Source: an uncultured Agathobaculum sp.
GTDB lineage: Bacteria > Bacillota > Clostridia > Oscillospirales > Butyricicoccaceae
Reading direction: 5' to 3'
Length of the DNA: 64,000 nucleotides
Assembly: GCF_944384765.1 (NCBI RefSeq)
Contig: NZ_CALWUM010000005.1
Coordinates: forward strand, 22,697-86,696
Shown here in pieces: positions 47,254 to 56,004 of the stretch. The notes beneath the pieces were generated by a model. The model searched no databases. It was not told the origin of the DNA and saw nothing but the letters and a program-made list of their open reading frames with translations. Both the position numbers and the translations under genes were made by a program. How positions within the stretch are numbered: position 1 is the stretch's first letter; every line of letters begins with the position of its first letter.

Positions 47254-48611
47254 AACGCTTATCGGTCAAACTCAAGCTGACAATCTGGATCACCCTGCTT
47301 ATGCTGCTGGTTGTGGCGCTGGTGCTGGGTTTTATGATGATGCTCAGCAGCTCGGTGGTGTCCGGGCACACCTATGACCAGCTGACTATTACGGTGCGGG
47401 AAAACCTGTCCGGCATTTCACGGGAAAACGGCGCCCTGACTTTCAGCGAGGATTTTTCCTTCAATCAGGGCGGCATCTATATTCTGGTTTACAGTGACGC
47501 GGGTGCGCTGCTCGCAGGACAGCCGCCGCTCGCCTTTGCCGAGGGCGAGACGTTTGAGAACGGCGCCGCGCGCGCGGTCGAAGGTAGGGGAAGCGACTTT
47601 TATATCGTGGATTTCTGGCTGCCCTTTGGCTGGGAGGACGGCGTGTGGGTGCGCGGCGTGACCGCCGCGCCGGACACGGCGGATGTGCTCGACGAGCTGG
47701 CGGTGATCGCCCTGCTGGTGCTGCCGCTGGCCGCGATTGTGGGCGGCCTGGGCGCCTATCTGCTCGCGCGATCGACCTTCCGCCCGATCGACCGCATCAT
47801 TCGCGCCGCCGGCGCGATCAGCGAGGGGCGCGATCTGTCCCAGCGCATCGGGCTGCCGCCCGGGCGGGACGAGATCAGCCGGCTGGGACAGGCGTTTGAC
47901 AATATGTTCGCCCGGTTGGAGGCTTCGTTTGAGGCGGAAAAGCAGTTCACCTCGGATGCCTCGCACGAGCTGCGCACACCGGTGGCGGTCATCCTCGCCC
48001 AGTGCGAGGACGCGCGCCGCGGCGCGCAGACGACCGAGCAGTACGCCGAGGCGATCGACGTGATCGAGCGGCAGGCGGGGCGGATGAGCAGCCTGATCGC
48101 GCAGCTGCTGCAGATGACCCGGCTGGAACAGGGCACACAGCGCGCTGCGTTCGAGCAGGCGGACCTGAGCGGGCTGGTCGAAGTGATCTGCGCCGAGCAG
48201 CCCCAGCTGCCGCGCGGCATTACCATCCAGACCGACATCCAGCCCGACGTCGAGGCATGGTTCGATGTGACGCTGATGAGCCGCCTGCTGCAAAACCTGA
48301 TCAACAACGCCGCGCGGTACGGCCGTGAAAACGGCCATATCTGGGTCAGTCTGCGCCATGTGGAGCACGACGCCGTGCTCTCGGTGCGGGACGACGGCAT
48401 TGGCATCCCGGCCGACCGGCTGGACAAGATCTGGAAGCGGTTCTATCAGGTGGAGGCGTCGCGCGGGGCGGCAAACGGCGCGGGGCTCGGCCTGCCAATG
48501 GTGCGGCAGATTGCGGCGCTGCACGGCGGCACCGTGACCGTGGACAGCCGCGAGGGCGAGGGCAGCTGCTTTACCCTGCGGTTCCCGACCGAACGGCAGG
48601 CGGAAAAATAA
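47250..48611 (+). CDS. sensor histidine kinase
   Basis: 453 residues. Two membrane helices (about 10-32 and 150-172) flank an extracytoplasmic sensor of about 115 residues; HAMP region (STFRPIDRIIRAAGAISEG); phospho-His in DASHELRTPVAV; N box NLINNAARYG; G boxes DDGIGI and GAGLGLPMV. It is of the EnvZ/CssS-like class sensing envelope or metal conditions; the ligand is unknown. GTG start inside the regulator stop codon indicates coupling. Confidence 0.96.
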   Translation: MKRLSVKLKLTIWITLLMLLVVALVLGFMMMLSSSVVSGHTYDQLTITVRENLSGISRENGALTFSEDFSFNQGGIYILVYSDAGALLAGQPPLAFAEGETFENGAARAVEGRGSDFYIVDFWLPFGWEDGVWVRGVTAAPDTADVLDELAVIALLVLPLAAIVGGLGAYLLARSTFRPIDRIIRAAGAISEGRDLSQRIGLPPGRDEISRLGQAFDNMFARLEASFEAEKQFTSDASHELRTPVAVILAQCEDARRGAQTTEQYAEAIDVIERQAGRMSSLIAQLLQMTRLEQGTQRAAFEQADLSGLVEVICAEQPQLPRGITIQTDIQPDVEAWFDVTLMSRLLQNLINNAARYGRENGHIWVSLRHVEHDAVLSVRDDGIGIPADRLDKIWKRFYQVEASRGAANGAGLGLPMVRQIAALHGGTVTVDSREGEGSCFTLRFPTERQAEK

Positions 48612-48631
48612 TTTTCAAAAAACCTACTGTC

Positions 48632-48663
48632 TTAATGTTCTTTTAATAAACCGCTGGTATGCT
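48632..48663 (+). promoter_or_regulatory. probable response-regulator site and PepSY promoter
   Basis: TTAATG (48632-48637) and TTAATA (48643-48648) form an 11-base direct repeat, one helical turn apart, as bound by OmpR-type dimers. They cover the -35 position of a -10-like TATGCT (48658-48663), the layout of an activated promoter. Confidence 0.6.
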
Positions 48664-48695
48664 GGATACAACAAAAGGAAAGAGGAGTGAGTGAC

Positions 48696-49520
48696 ATGAA
48701 AAACAAGTTTTTGATGCTTACCAGCGGCTTGCTGCTCTCCGCACTGCTTGCAGGATGCGGCACATCGGCCCAGTCGGGCGCACAGGCGGCTTATGTGGAT
48801 ATGGAAACCGCCAAGGCAGCCGCCCTGAGCGCGGCGCAGGTCGAGACGGCGGACGCTTCCTTCACCAAGGTCGAACTTGAGCGGGACGACGGCGTGGCCT
48901 ATTACGAGGTCGATTTCACGGACGCGGCGGGCCAGCGCTATGAGTACGCGGTCGATGCGCTGACCGGCACAGTGATTGCAGGCACGGGCGGCACAGGAAC
49001 ACAGGCCGCGGCACAGGGTAATTCCACTGCACAGGGAGGCACAGCCGCCGCAAACGGCCAGATCAGTGAGGACGAGGCCAAGCGTATTGCGCTCGAGGAC
49101 GCGGGCGTGGCGGAAGCGGATACCGCTTACCTGCGGGTGAATTTGGATCGTGATGACGGAGTTCAGGTTTACGATGTGGAATTCTATGTTGCCTCTACCA
49201 ACACCGAATATGACTACGAGATCAATGCAGCGGATGGCTCGATTCGCAGCATGGATTATGACGCGGAGAATTATACCCCGCAGAAGTCCGGAACCACTAC
49301 TTCCGGCACAACCAAGACCGAAGACGAGATCCGCGCGATCGCGCTGGCCAGGGTGCCGGGTGCGACCGACAGCGACATCACCCTATATCTGGATGAGGAT
49401 GACGGCCGCCTGCAATACGAAGGCCGGATCATCTACCAGAACATGAAGTATGAATTCGAAATCGACGCATACAGCGGTGCCATCCGCGACTGGGACGCTG
49501 AGTCGGTTTTCGATGATTGA
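48696..49520 (+). CDS. lipoprotein with three PepSY-like domains
   Basis: 274 residues. Lipoprotein signal ending LLAGC, then three PepSY-like repeats at about 30-92, 125-190 and 205-274, each with an EDEAKRIAL-type helix followed by an acidic ELERDDG or LDEDDG turn and strands ending DALTG, NAADG or DAYSG. PepSY domains often inhibit proteases or bind cations and commonly sit next to two-component systems. The start at 48696 fits AAAGAGGAG. Confidence 0.9.
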   Translation: MKNKFLMLTSGLLLSALLAGCGTSAQSGAQAAYVDMETAKAAALSAAQVETADASFTKVELERDDGVAYYEVDFTDAAGQRYEYAVDALTGTVIAGTGGTGTQAAAQGNSTAQGGTAAANGQISEDEAKRIALEDAGVAEADTAYLRVNLDRDDGVQVYDVEFYVASTNTEYDYEINAADGSIRSMDYDAENYTPQKSGTTTSGTTKTEDEIRAIALARVPGATDSDITLYLDEDDGRLQYEGRIIYQNMKYEFEIDAYSGAIRDWDAESVFDD

Positions 49521-49586
49521 GCACAGCCCCTGACCCCATGCACACCACAAACCACACACTGCACAAGACAAGGGAGGACACAGACC

Positions 49587-50825
49587 ATGAAAAAACTGAT
49601 CTGCACCATGACCCTCGCCGCGCTGCTGTGCGGCGCGGCGGGCGCGGCGGGCACGCCGTATTACGCCCAGGCAAGACTGCGGCCGGACGTACCGGTCCGC
49701 ATCGGCGGTATCGTACAGACCTTCTACGACGCACAGGGCAATGAGGTACATCCGCTCAACTACGGCGGCACCACCTATGTGCCGATCCGCGCGGTCGGCG
49801 AACTGATGGGCAAGAATGTCAACTGGGATGCGGCAAACCTGACGGCGACGATCGGCGGCGAACGGACAACGCCCGCGACGCAGGGCACGCCGGATACCAC
49901 GGCGGTCGCGCAGAATATCACCGTTCTGATTCGTCCCGACTATACCATCGTGGTTGACGGCGTGGCGCGCACCTTCCGCGACGTGGACGGCAAGGTAGTC
50001 GATCCGCTGCTGTACGAAGGTTCGATCTATCTGCCGCTGCGCGCGATCGGTGAAATGATGGGCATGAATGTCGAGTGGGACGCGACCGACGGCACGGTGT
50101 TCCTGTCCGGTGAAGTGACCGACTACGACACCAACTATTCCACCGGCGGCAATACCGGAACAACAACCGGTGCGGCCATCTCCATGAGCCGTGCGCGTGA
50201 GATCGCGCTGGCGAATGCGGGCCTCACCGCGGACGACGTGGTGTTTGTCGAGTGCGAGCTGGGCCGTGACAACGGCCGCCTGGAGTACGAGATCGAGTTC
50301 ATCCGCCGCACGGGTTCGTCCTACACGGAGTATGACTACGAGATCGACGCCAATACCGGCGCAATCGTGAGCACTGACCGGGATGCGGAGCACTTCCATG
50401 GTTCGCAGACCACGGCATCGGTCACGGCGGACCGCGCGCGGCAGATCGCGCTGGCAGAGGTGTCGGGTGCGACTGCGTCCAACATCCGCGATTTTGACAT
50501 CGACGAGGATGACGGCCGTCTGGAGTATGAAGTTACGATCTGGTACAACGGCACCGAGTATGAATTCACGATCGATGCCTCCACGGGCCGCATTACCGAG
50601 CGCGAAACCGATCGTGAGGACGGCTGGGACGATGACCGGTATGACGATGACTGGGACGACCGGTACGACGACGATGACCGCTATGACGATGACTGGGACG
50701 ACCGGTACGACGACGATGACCGCTATGACGATGACTGGGACGACCGGTACGATGACGATGACCGCTATGACGATGACTGGGATGACCGGTATGACGACGA
50801 TGATGACGACGACTGGGACGACTGA
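49587..50825 (+). CDS. secreted stalk-domain/PepSY protein with Asp-rich repeat tail
   Basis: 412 residues. Signal peptide (MKKLICTMTL to AAG), two copper-amine-oxidase-type stalk domains (about 35-90 and 110-170, each with YVPIRAVGELMG or YLPLRAIGEMMG), two PepSY domains (about 195-270 and 275-350), then an extremely acidic tail from about residue 351 made of a 14-residue repeat of the type RYDDDWDDRYDDDD. The tail may bind calcium or other cations, or interact with the wall. It follows the three-PepSY lipoprotein by 66 bases and shares its turn motifs (DEDDGRLEYE), so the two look like relatives in one regulon. Confidence 0.85.
   Translation: MKKLICTMTLAALLCGAAGAAGTPYYAQARLRPDVPVRIGGIVQTFYDAQGNEVHPLNYGGTTYVPIRAVGELMGKNVNWDAANLTATIGGERTTPATQGTPDTTAVAQNITVLIRPDYTIVVDGVARTFRDVDGKVVDPLLYEGSIYLPLRAIGEMMGMNVEWDATDGTVFLSGEVTDYDTNYSTGGNTGTTTGAAISMSRAREIALANAGLTADDVVFVECELGRDNGRLEYEIEFIRRTGSSYTEYDYEIDANTGAIVSTDRDAEHFHGSQTTASVTADRARQIALAEVSGATASNIRDFDIDEDDGRLEYEVTIWYNGTEYEFTIDASTGRITERETDREDGWDDDRYDDDWDDRYDDDDRYDDDWDDRYDDDDRYDDDWDDRYDDDDRYDDDWDDRYDDDDDDDWDD
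50637..50822 (+). repeat. 42-base in-frame tandem repeat coding the Asp-rich tail
   Basis: About four and a half units of 42 bases (first units at 50637, 50679 and 50721), each coding two RY pairs, one W and a run of Asp. Units are nearly identical, so copy number is likely to vary by slippage. Confidence 0.9.
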
Positions 50826-50840
50826 TCCGGTATGACAGAC

Positions 50841-50870
50841 AAAAACCGCGCTGTTTCAGCGCGGTTTTTT
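50841..50870. terminator. bidirectional terminator between the Asp-rich protein gene and the ger genes
   Basis: AAAAACCGCGCTG (50841-50853), loop TTT, CAGCGCGGTTTTT (50857-50869). T-runs on both strands. Confidence 0.9.
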
Positions 50871-51713
50871 CTGTTTCCCTTCCGGCAGTGTGCGCAGATG
50901 CAGCCGCGGCACGCCGTAGGTGCGCGTGACCGGCAGCAGCAGGACGCACGCGAGCGCGGCGCACCGCCCGAGCTCGCTGAGCAGCAGCGGGACCGCGAAA
51001 AACACTTCGCCGTGCCGCGCAAAGTCCCCGACCGAGGCCAGCCCGGCAGCGGAGAAATTCGGGTAGGGCAGCAGGGCGGCCGTGTGCACGCCGAGCAGCA
51101 GCGCGGTGCGCAGGCTGATGAGCGCAAACAGCGCGCCGCCCGCGGCAAGCCCGCGCGAGACGGCAGCAGCCTGTCCGGCGGGCAGGGCCAGGCTGACGAT
51201 GAGCGAGGCCGGCAGCAGGGCGCGCAGGATGTCCAGCGTCTGCCCGGGCAGCGAGGCATCCGGCGCCTGCCAGTAGGTCAGGTCGAGCTGGCTGATGGTC
51301 AGCACGCCCGAGAGCACGATCACCGCTCCGGCCAGCCACGCCACGGGCAGCGCCCACATCGCGCAGCGGTTGAGCCCGGTGGCGGCGGTGAGCAGGGTGC
51401 AAGCCGCGAGCAGCAGCAAAAGCGTCCACAGCGGCCGGGTGCGGAACACGGTTTCGCGCAGGAAAATCCCCATGCGCGCGAGCGACTGCACCAGCGGCCA
51501 GAGTGCCGCAAGCGCAAGCACCCATTGCAGGATGCGGCTGCGCTGCCAGTGCGGCGCGAGCCGCGCCGCGCCCGCGCACACGAGCGCGCACAGCAGGCTG
51601 GCGAGCGCTGCGGCGTACATGGTCTGCCCGGTGATCGGGGTATACAGGATTTCGCTCAGCGGGAACAGGGCGGCGAGCGCCGCGCCCCAGCGCGGGAACA
51701 TACGGTCACGCAC
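50856..51713 (-). CDS. short GerAB/GerKB-type germination permease
   Basis: 285 residues from a GTG at 51713 that follows GGAGGAGG. About eight hydrophobic helices; LPASLIVSLALPAGQAAA and the position after GerA- and GerC-like genes support a GerAB/endospore germination permease, although it is 70-80 residues shorter than usual and the N-terminal helices are divergent. In spores the three Ger proteins form a nutrient receptor in the inner membrane. It overlaps the GerC-like gene by eight bases. Confidence 0.72.
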   Translation of the reverse strand: MRDRMFPRWGAALAALFPLSEILYTPITGQTMYAAALASLLCALVCAGAARLAPHWQRSRILQWVLALAALWPLVQSLARMGIFLRETVFRTRPLWTLLLLLAACTLLTAATGLNRCAMWALPVAWLAGAVIVLSGVLTISQLDLTYWQAPDASLPGQTLDILRALLPASLIVSLALPAGQAAAVSRGLAAGGALFALISLRTALLLGVHTAALLPYPNFSAAGLASVGDFARHGEVFFAVPLLLSELGRCAALACVLLLPVTRTYGVPRLHLRTLPEGKQKKPR

Positions 51714-52347
51714 CGGCGCCACCTCCTCCGATCTCATTTCCATCCAGAAAGCAGGACAGGCGGCTGCCCGCAAACACCGCCGTGCCCGCGGGCGCGGTCT
51801 GGCCGTACTCATCCAGATACAGCGCGGGCAGGATGGCAGTGCCGCTCGCGTGCAGCACCTCGGCCGCGCGGTAGAGCGGCATGTCAGGCAGCGTGCCCTC
51901 GCGCGCGGCGCGCTCGAGCAGCTCGCTGAGCGCATACACTTCATCATCGTTACGCAGCAGGTCGGAAGCGGCGCTGCCGCGCACCACTGCAACGCGCAGG
52001 CTGAGCCGCACGTCGTTTTCCGTGCACAGGTAGTCTGCCAGCGGCAGGATGCTTTCCTCCGCCGCGCTCTCGCCCAGCAGCAGCACCTGCGCATGGCTGA
52101 GATACAGCTCGCCCGGCAGCAGGTTGCCGAGCCGCGCAAGCAGATCGGGCATATCGCTGCCCGAAACGGTCAGATAGGCAGGGGAGGCCGCATCGTCCAG
52201 ACTGTCCTGCCGCACGATTTCGGCGGTTAGGCGGTAGCCGTCCGCCGTTTTGTCAAGTGCAAGCGCGGAGACCGGCGAGACCTCGCGCGTACAGCCGGCG
52301 AGCACGAGCAGCACGAGCGGCAGCGCCAGCTTTGCAAGCAGTTTCAC
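51706..52347 (-). CDS. Ger(x)C-type germination lipoprotein, short form
   Basis: 213 residues with a GTG start overlapping the GerA-type stop (GTGA). Lipoprotein signal ending LVLAGC; ALALDKTADGYRLTAEIVRQ, LSHAQVLLLGESAAEE and LPLADYLCTENDVRL match the first two domains of Ger(x)C proteins. The usual C-terminal third domain (about 150-170 residues) is missing; the gene ends with GNEIGGGGAGA. It may be naturally short or truncated, since the following permease is also short. Confidence 0.8.
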   Translation of the reverse strand: MKLLAKLALPLVLLVLAGCTREVSPVSALALDKTADGYRLTAEIVRQDSLDDAASPAYLTVSGSDMPDLLARLGNLLPGELYLSHAQVLLLGESAAEESILPLADYLCTENDVRLSLRVAVVRGSAASDLLRNDDEVYALSELLERAAREGTLPDMPLYRAAEVLHASGTAILPALYLDEYGQTAPAGTAVFAGSRLSCFLDGNEIGGGGAGA

Positions 52348-53795
52348 GGTTTGTCCCCCTTTTTGACCGTGCGTTTGACCGCAAACCGGTCGTATCGCAT
52401 GAAAAACCACGGTGCACGCAGCCAGGCGTCCTCCTGCTCGGCCTGCACGCGCGGCACGAGGTTGAGCAGATAGGGCACCGAGCACGAGTGCATGCGGCAC
52501 AGCCAGACCAGCGTGAGCGCGAGCGCCAGCCCCACGCCGTAGAGGCCATAGGCGGCCGCGGCGGCGAGGAATGCAAACCGCAGCCAGAGCGACGCGGTTT
52601 GCAGCTTGGGCACCATCAGCCCGGTCACGCCCGCGATGGCTACCACGATCACGGTCGGCGCGGCGGCAAAGCGCGCGGAGACCGCGGCTTGTCCGAGCAC
52701 AAGGCCGCCGACAATGCTCATGGTCTGGCCCATCGCGCCCGGGGTGCGCGCGCCCGCCTCTTTGAGCGCCTCGAGCACGAGCAGCAGCAGAAAGGTCTCC
52801 CACCCGATCGGCAGCGGCACACCGCGCTGCGCGGCGGAAATCGCGAACAGCAGGCGGGCGGGCACAAGCTCGCGGTGATAGAGCAGCAGCGCGGTATACA
52901 CCGCCGGAAAAGTGAGCGTGCACACAAAACCCAGCACGCGCAGCAGACGCGACAGGTTGGCGTGCAGAAAGCCGATATAATAGTCGTCGTTGGACTGGAA
53001 GCACTCCTGAAACAGGAAAGGCGCGGTCAGCACGACCGGACTGCCGTCCACCACAACCGCGCACCGCCCCTCGACCAGCCGGGCCGCGACCACATCCGGC
53101 CGTTCGGTCGTACCCAGGGTGGGAAAGGGGGAAAAGCGGTGGTCGCGGATGCGCTCGGCGAGGTAGTTGGCATCCAGCACGCTGTCCACCTCGAGCGCTT
53201 CCAGCTTGCGGCGCAGATAGCGCACGAGCTTGGCCTCGCACACGCCTGCCAGATAGCATAGGCATACCACGGTGTTGGTGCGGCTGCCGATGCGCAGGAA
53301 GGTGAATTTAAGCCGCTTGTCATTCAACCGTCGGCGGATGAGCGCAAGGTTTGGCATAAAGCACTCGGTGAACCCCTCGCGCGGGCCGGAAAGCACGCGC
53401 TCGTTTTCCGGCTCACTCGCCGTGCGCACGGAAAACCCCTTGGTATTGACCACGACCGGCCGCGCGTCGCCCTCGGTGAACACGACCGTGTCGCCATACA
53501 GGAAGGAGGCGAACAGTTTGTTTACATCGGTCTCCACGCGGCTGTCGTTGATCTGCAAAATCGTGCGTGCGAGCTCGTCCGCCGTCGCGTGTGCGCAGTC
53601 CGCGCACACGATCGGCCGCACCACGCTCTGGTTGATTGCGATGTTGTTGACCATGCCGTCAAAAAAGAAAACCGCACACGAAAGACCTTTGTGACCCACC
53701 GCCCGGCGGGTCACAAAGGTGTTGTCGCCCTGGAAAATGGCCTGCATCAGGCGGATATTGCTTTCGAGATCGGTGGAAAACGTGATCTGCTCCAT
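52344..53795 (-). CDS. GerA-family spore germination protein
   Basis: 483 residues, normal for GerAA/GerKA. The N-terminal soluble domain (to about 255) is followed by membrane helices with PFLFQECFQSNDDYYIGF, the family hallmark, then HRELVPARLLFAISAAQRGVPLP (split) and EALKEAGARTPGAMGQTMSIVGGLVLGQAAV (split). It is the A subunit of a germinant receptor channel. It lies 46 bases after spoIIP on the same strand. Confidence 0.95.
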   Translation of the reverse strand: MEQITFSTDLESNIRLMQAIFQGDNTFVTRRAVGHKGLSCAVFFFDGMVNNIAINQSVVRPIVCADCAHATADELARTILQINDSRVETDVNKLFASFLYGDTVVFTEGDARPVVVNTKGFSVRTASEPENERVLSGPREGFTECFMPNLALIRRRLNDKRLKFTFLRIGSRTNTVVCLCYLAGVCEAKLVRYLRRKLEALEVDSVLDANYLAERIRDHRFSPFPTLGTTERPDVVAARLVEGRCAVVVDGSPVVLTAPFLFQECFQSNDDYYIGFLHANLSRLLRVLGFVCTLTFPAVYTALLLYHRELVPARLLFAISAAQRGVPLPIGWETFLLLLVLEALKEAGARTPGAMGQTMSIVGGLVLGQAAVSARFAAAPTVIVVAIAGVTGLMVPKLQTASLWLRFAFLAAAAAYGLYGVGLALALTLVWLCRMHSCSVPYLLNLVPRVQAEQEDAWLRAPWFFMRYDRFAVKRTVKKGDKP

Positions 53796-53841
53796 GGTTT
53801 CACCCCTTTGGCAGGGATAGTTTGCACGGCCGGCCGGCGGT

Positions 53842-54903
53842 TTATGCGCCGGTCAGGTCGGCGGCGAGCGTCTGCCCGAACAGACGGATGGCGGCGAGCG
53901 CCTCGGTCATTGTATTGCCCGAGGAGCCGACCTCGACCAGCATCGAGCCCGGAGTCGCGTGCTGGTTGAAGCGCTGGGTGCGCAGGTTGACCGGCCGCAT
54001 CAGGCCGGGCCAGGCGCGGTTGAGCCGGTATTGCAGGCCGGTGACATAATTCAGGTTGCTCTGCCAGTTCGGGTGGTACAGACCGCCCTCGTCCGTGCCG
54101 ACGACAAACATCAGCTGCGCCATTTCGGTCCCGTCGATCGTGCACGAGGTCTTGTAGGCCGTGCCGTCGTCGGTCAAAATGGAGTCGCGGTGCAGGTCGA
54201 TCACAACCTGGATGGTCGGATACTGCGCAAGCGCCTCCTCGATGGCGGCAAGCGAGCGGTCGTACGAGCCGGAGTAAGTGGGCGAGTCGAAGATGTCGCG
54301 AATGTGCACCGCCTGCACGCCGCCTTCCTCCAGCACCTTTTGCAGCTCATCGCCCACGCGCACCACGTTGTAGCGCGTGTCGGTCGTGCGCGTGTTTTCG
54401 GACGGGGTATAAGGGAAAGCAGAATCCGGCGTGTAGCTTTCGCTGCCGTGGGTATGTACGATCAGCACCTGCGGCCCGTCGCCCGTCGAGCGGATGGTGG
54501 TGTCCGCGGCCAGACAGGCGGCGACGTCCACCTCATACGAGGTCTCGTTGTTGATCGTGACGGTTGCGGCCTTGTCTGCCGCGTCCAGCACGGGCGCGTC
54601 GTTTTCCTCCTCAAGCGGGATGTAGGTGCTCTCCGCGACCGGGTCGTCCGCGTCCTCGCTGCGCGCCGTTGCCGCGGTGCGCGGGGCATAGACCTCGGCC
54701 GTGCCGGGCGTCAGCCCGAGTTCAAGCGCGACCGCCCGCGTGATAAAGCTGCGGCTCCCGGCCAGACGGCTGATCAGGTCCTGTGCCGCATCCTCACCAC
54801 CCGCGCGCGCAAACAGCAGCAGTGAGGCGGCAAGGCACAGCGTGACGGCGGCCGGCAGCCCGATGCCGCCCCGCCGCCTGTGATGTTTTGTGCGCCGTCT
54901 CAT
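53842..54903 (-). CDS. spoIIP: stage II sporulation protein P
   Basis: 353 residues; ATG at 54903 chosen for GAGGAGG seven bases upstream. One N-terminal membrane anchor, a linker, then the SpoIIP amidase/endopeptidase domain with zinc-site motif LIVHTHGSESYT, VIDLHRDS and VEVGSSGNT. It degrades septal peptidoglycan during engulfment together with SpoIID and SpoIIM. A mother-cell-type promoter lies between it and gpr. Confidence 0.95.
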   Translation of the reverse strand: MRRRTKHHRRRGGIGLPAAVTLCLAASLLLFARAGGEDAAQDLISRLAGSRSFITRAVALELGLTPGTAEVYAPRTAATARSEDADDPVAESTYIPLEEENDAPVLDAADKAATVTINNETSYEVDVAACLAADTTIRSTGDGPQVLIVHTHGSESYTPDSAFPYTPSENTRTTDTRYNVVRVGDELQKVLEEGGVQAVHIRDIFDSPTYSGSYDRSLAAIEEALAQYPTIQVVIDLHRDSILTDDGTAYKTSCTIDGTEMAQLMFVVGTDEGGLYHPNWQSNLNYVTGLQYRLNRAWPGLMRPVNLRTQRFNQHATPGSMLVEVGSSGNTMTEALAAIRLFGQTLAADLTGA

Positions 54904-54930
54904 CGCCGCCACCTCCTCGCGTTTGTTTCT

Positions 54931-54959
54931 ATCATACGCCCGTCCGCGCGCGAGTATGA
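54931..54959 (-). promoter_or_regulatory. candidate SigE-type promoter of spoIIP
   Basis: Reverse strand TCATA (54955-54959), 16-base spacer, CGTATGAT (54931-54938), one mismatch from the SigE -10 CATANNNT. spoIIP belongs to the SigE regulon in Bacillus. Confidence 0.4.
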
Positions 54960-54977
54960 CCGAAACCGGACGACCGC

Positions 54978-55865
54978 TCAGGAAAGATACAGGTCGATAT
55001 CCGCCACAGTCAGGTGGGGGTGCAGTGCCATGTTGACCGCGTAGCCGATCATGCGCGCCACATCCGCGACTTCACGGTCGATGTCGCGGGTGGTGATCAT
55101 CACCGGACGGGACAGGTCCTCGAGCGCCTCGCAGGACGGCCCGTCCAGCTGCGCGGCGATCTCGTGCGCAAGTGTCGCGCCGTCCACCACAGTCGGTACG
55201 CCGACCGCAATGACCGGCACGCCAAGCGTGCGTTCATTCAGCGCCGCGCGGGCGTTGCCCACCCCGGCACCCGGTGTGATGCCTGTATCCGCCAGCTGCA
55301 CGGTGCGCAGCAGGCGGGACAGACGGCCGGCGGCCAGCGCGTCCACCGCAATGACCGCGGCAGGCCGGATGCGGTCGAGCACGCCGCAGACCACCTCGCC
55401 GGTCTCCAGTCCGGTCTGGCCGAGCACGCCGGGCGCGAGCGCGGATACCGGACGCCAGGACGCAAACACGTCCGGCACCTGCTCGACCAGATGCCGGGTC
55501 GCAATCACATGGTCAACCGCCTGCGGCCCGATCGCATCCGGCGTGATCATGCGGTTGCCTAGTCCCGCAACGAGCACCGGACCCTCTTTGGCGCACGCGG
55601 GCAGCAGGCCGCGCAGCAGCGCGCCGAGTGCACGGCAGGCGCGGGGAAAGGCGTCCTCCTCGCGCCGGCTGAGCGCGTCCAGCTCGAGCGTCAGATACCG
55701 GCCGCACGGCTTGCCAATCTCGCGCGCGGCCGCATCGGTCAGGATTTCTACTTCGCTGACAGAAAAGCCCTCGATCGTGCGTGTGTCCTGCCGGATTTGC
55801 CGCGCATCGGCAGTATGCGGCATATTTTGGATCGCTTCGACCGCAAGGTCGGTGCGAAAGGCCAT
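54978..55865 (-). CDS. gpr: spore protease GPR (germination protease)
   Basis: 295 residues, slightly shorter than the Bacillus enzyme. FRTDLAVEA, VLVAGLGNRMITPDAIGP, VIAVDALAAGRLSRL and GVPVIAVGVPTVVDGATL are characteristic GPR motifs, including the Asp residues of this atypical protease. It degrades small acid-soluble spore proteins during germination. Divergent from rpsT and upstream of spoIIP, the arrangement known in other Clostridia. Confidence 0.96.
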   Translation of the reverse strand: MAFRTDLAVEAIQNMPHTADARQIRQDTRTIEGFSVSEVEILTDAAAREIGKPCGRYLTLELDALSRREEDAFPRACRALGALLRGLLPACAKEGPVLVAGLGNRMITPDAIGPQAVDHVIATRHLVEQVPDVFASWRPVSALAPGVLGQTGLETGEVVCGVLDRIRPAAVIAVDALAAGRLSRLLRTVQLADTGITPGAGVGNARAALNERTLGVPVIAVGVPTVVDGATLAHEIAAQLDGPSCEALEDLSRPVMITTRDIDREVADVARMIGYAVNMALHPHLTVADIDLYLS

Positions 55866-55886
55866 GTTTCACCACTCCTTTGCTGC

Positions 55887-55915
55887 TATTCTGCGGCATG
55901 GCGGAAAAAATATGC
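55887..55915 (-). promoter_or_regulatory. candidate SigG/SigF promoter of gpr
   Basis: Reverse strand GCATA (55911-55915), 17-base spacer, CAGAATA (55887-55893), one mismatch from the forespore -10 CATNNTA. gpr is a forespore gene in Bacillus. Confidence 0.45.
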
Positions 55916-55934
55916 GGAATCACGGAAAAAGTGC

Positions 55935-55963
55935 TTGCAATTTGCGGAAAGGGATGGTAGAAT
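55935..55963 (+). promoter_or_regulatory. rpsT promoter
   Basis: TTGCAA (55935-55940), 17-base spacer, TAGAAT (55958-55963). Confidence 0.75.
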
Positions 55964-56004
55964 AGAAACACTGACGAATAAAGAACAAAGGAGGTGTTTT
56001 CGGA

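Noticed and set aside
50637..50822. Tandem repeat considered as a CRISPR array
   Set aside because: No spacers; units are contiguous, in frame and coding.
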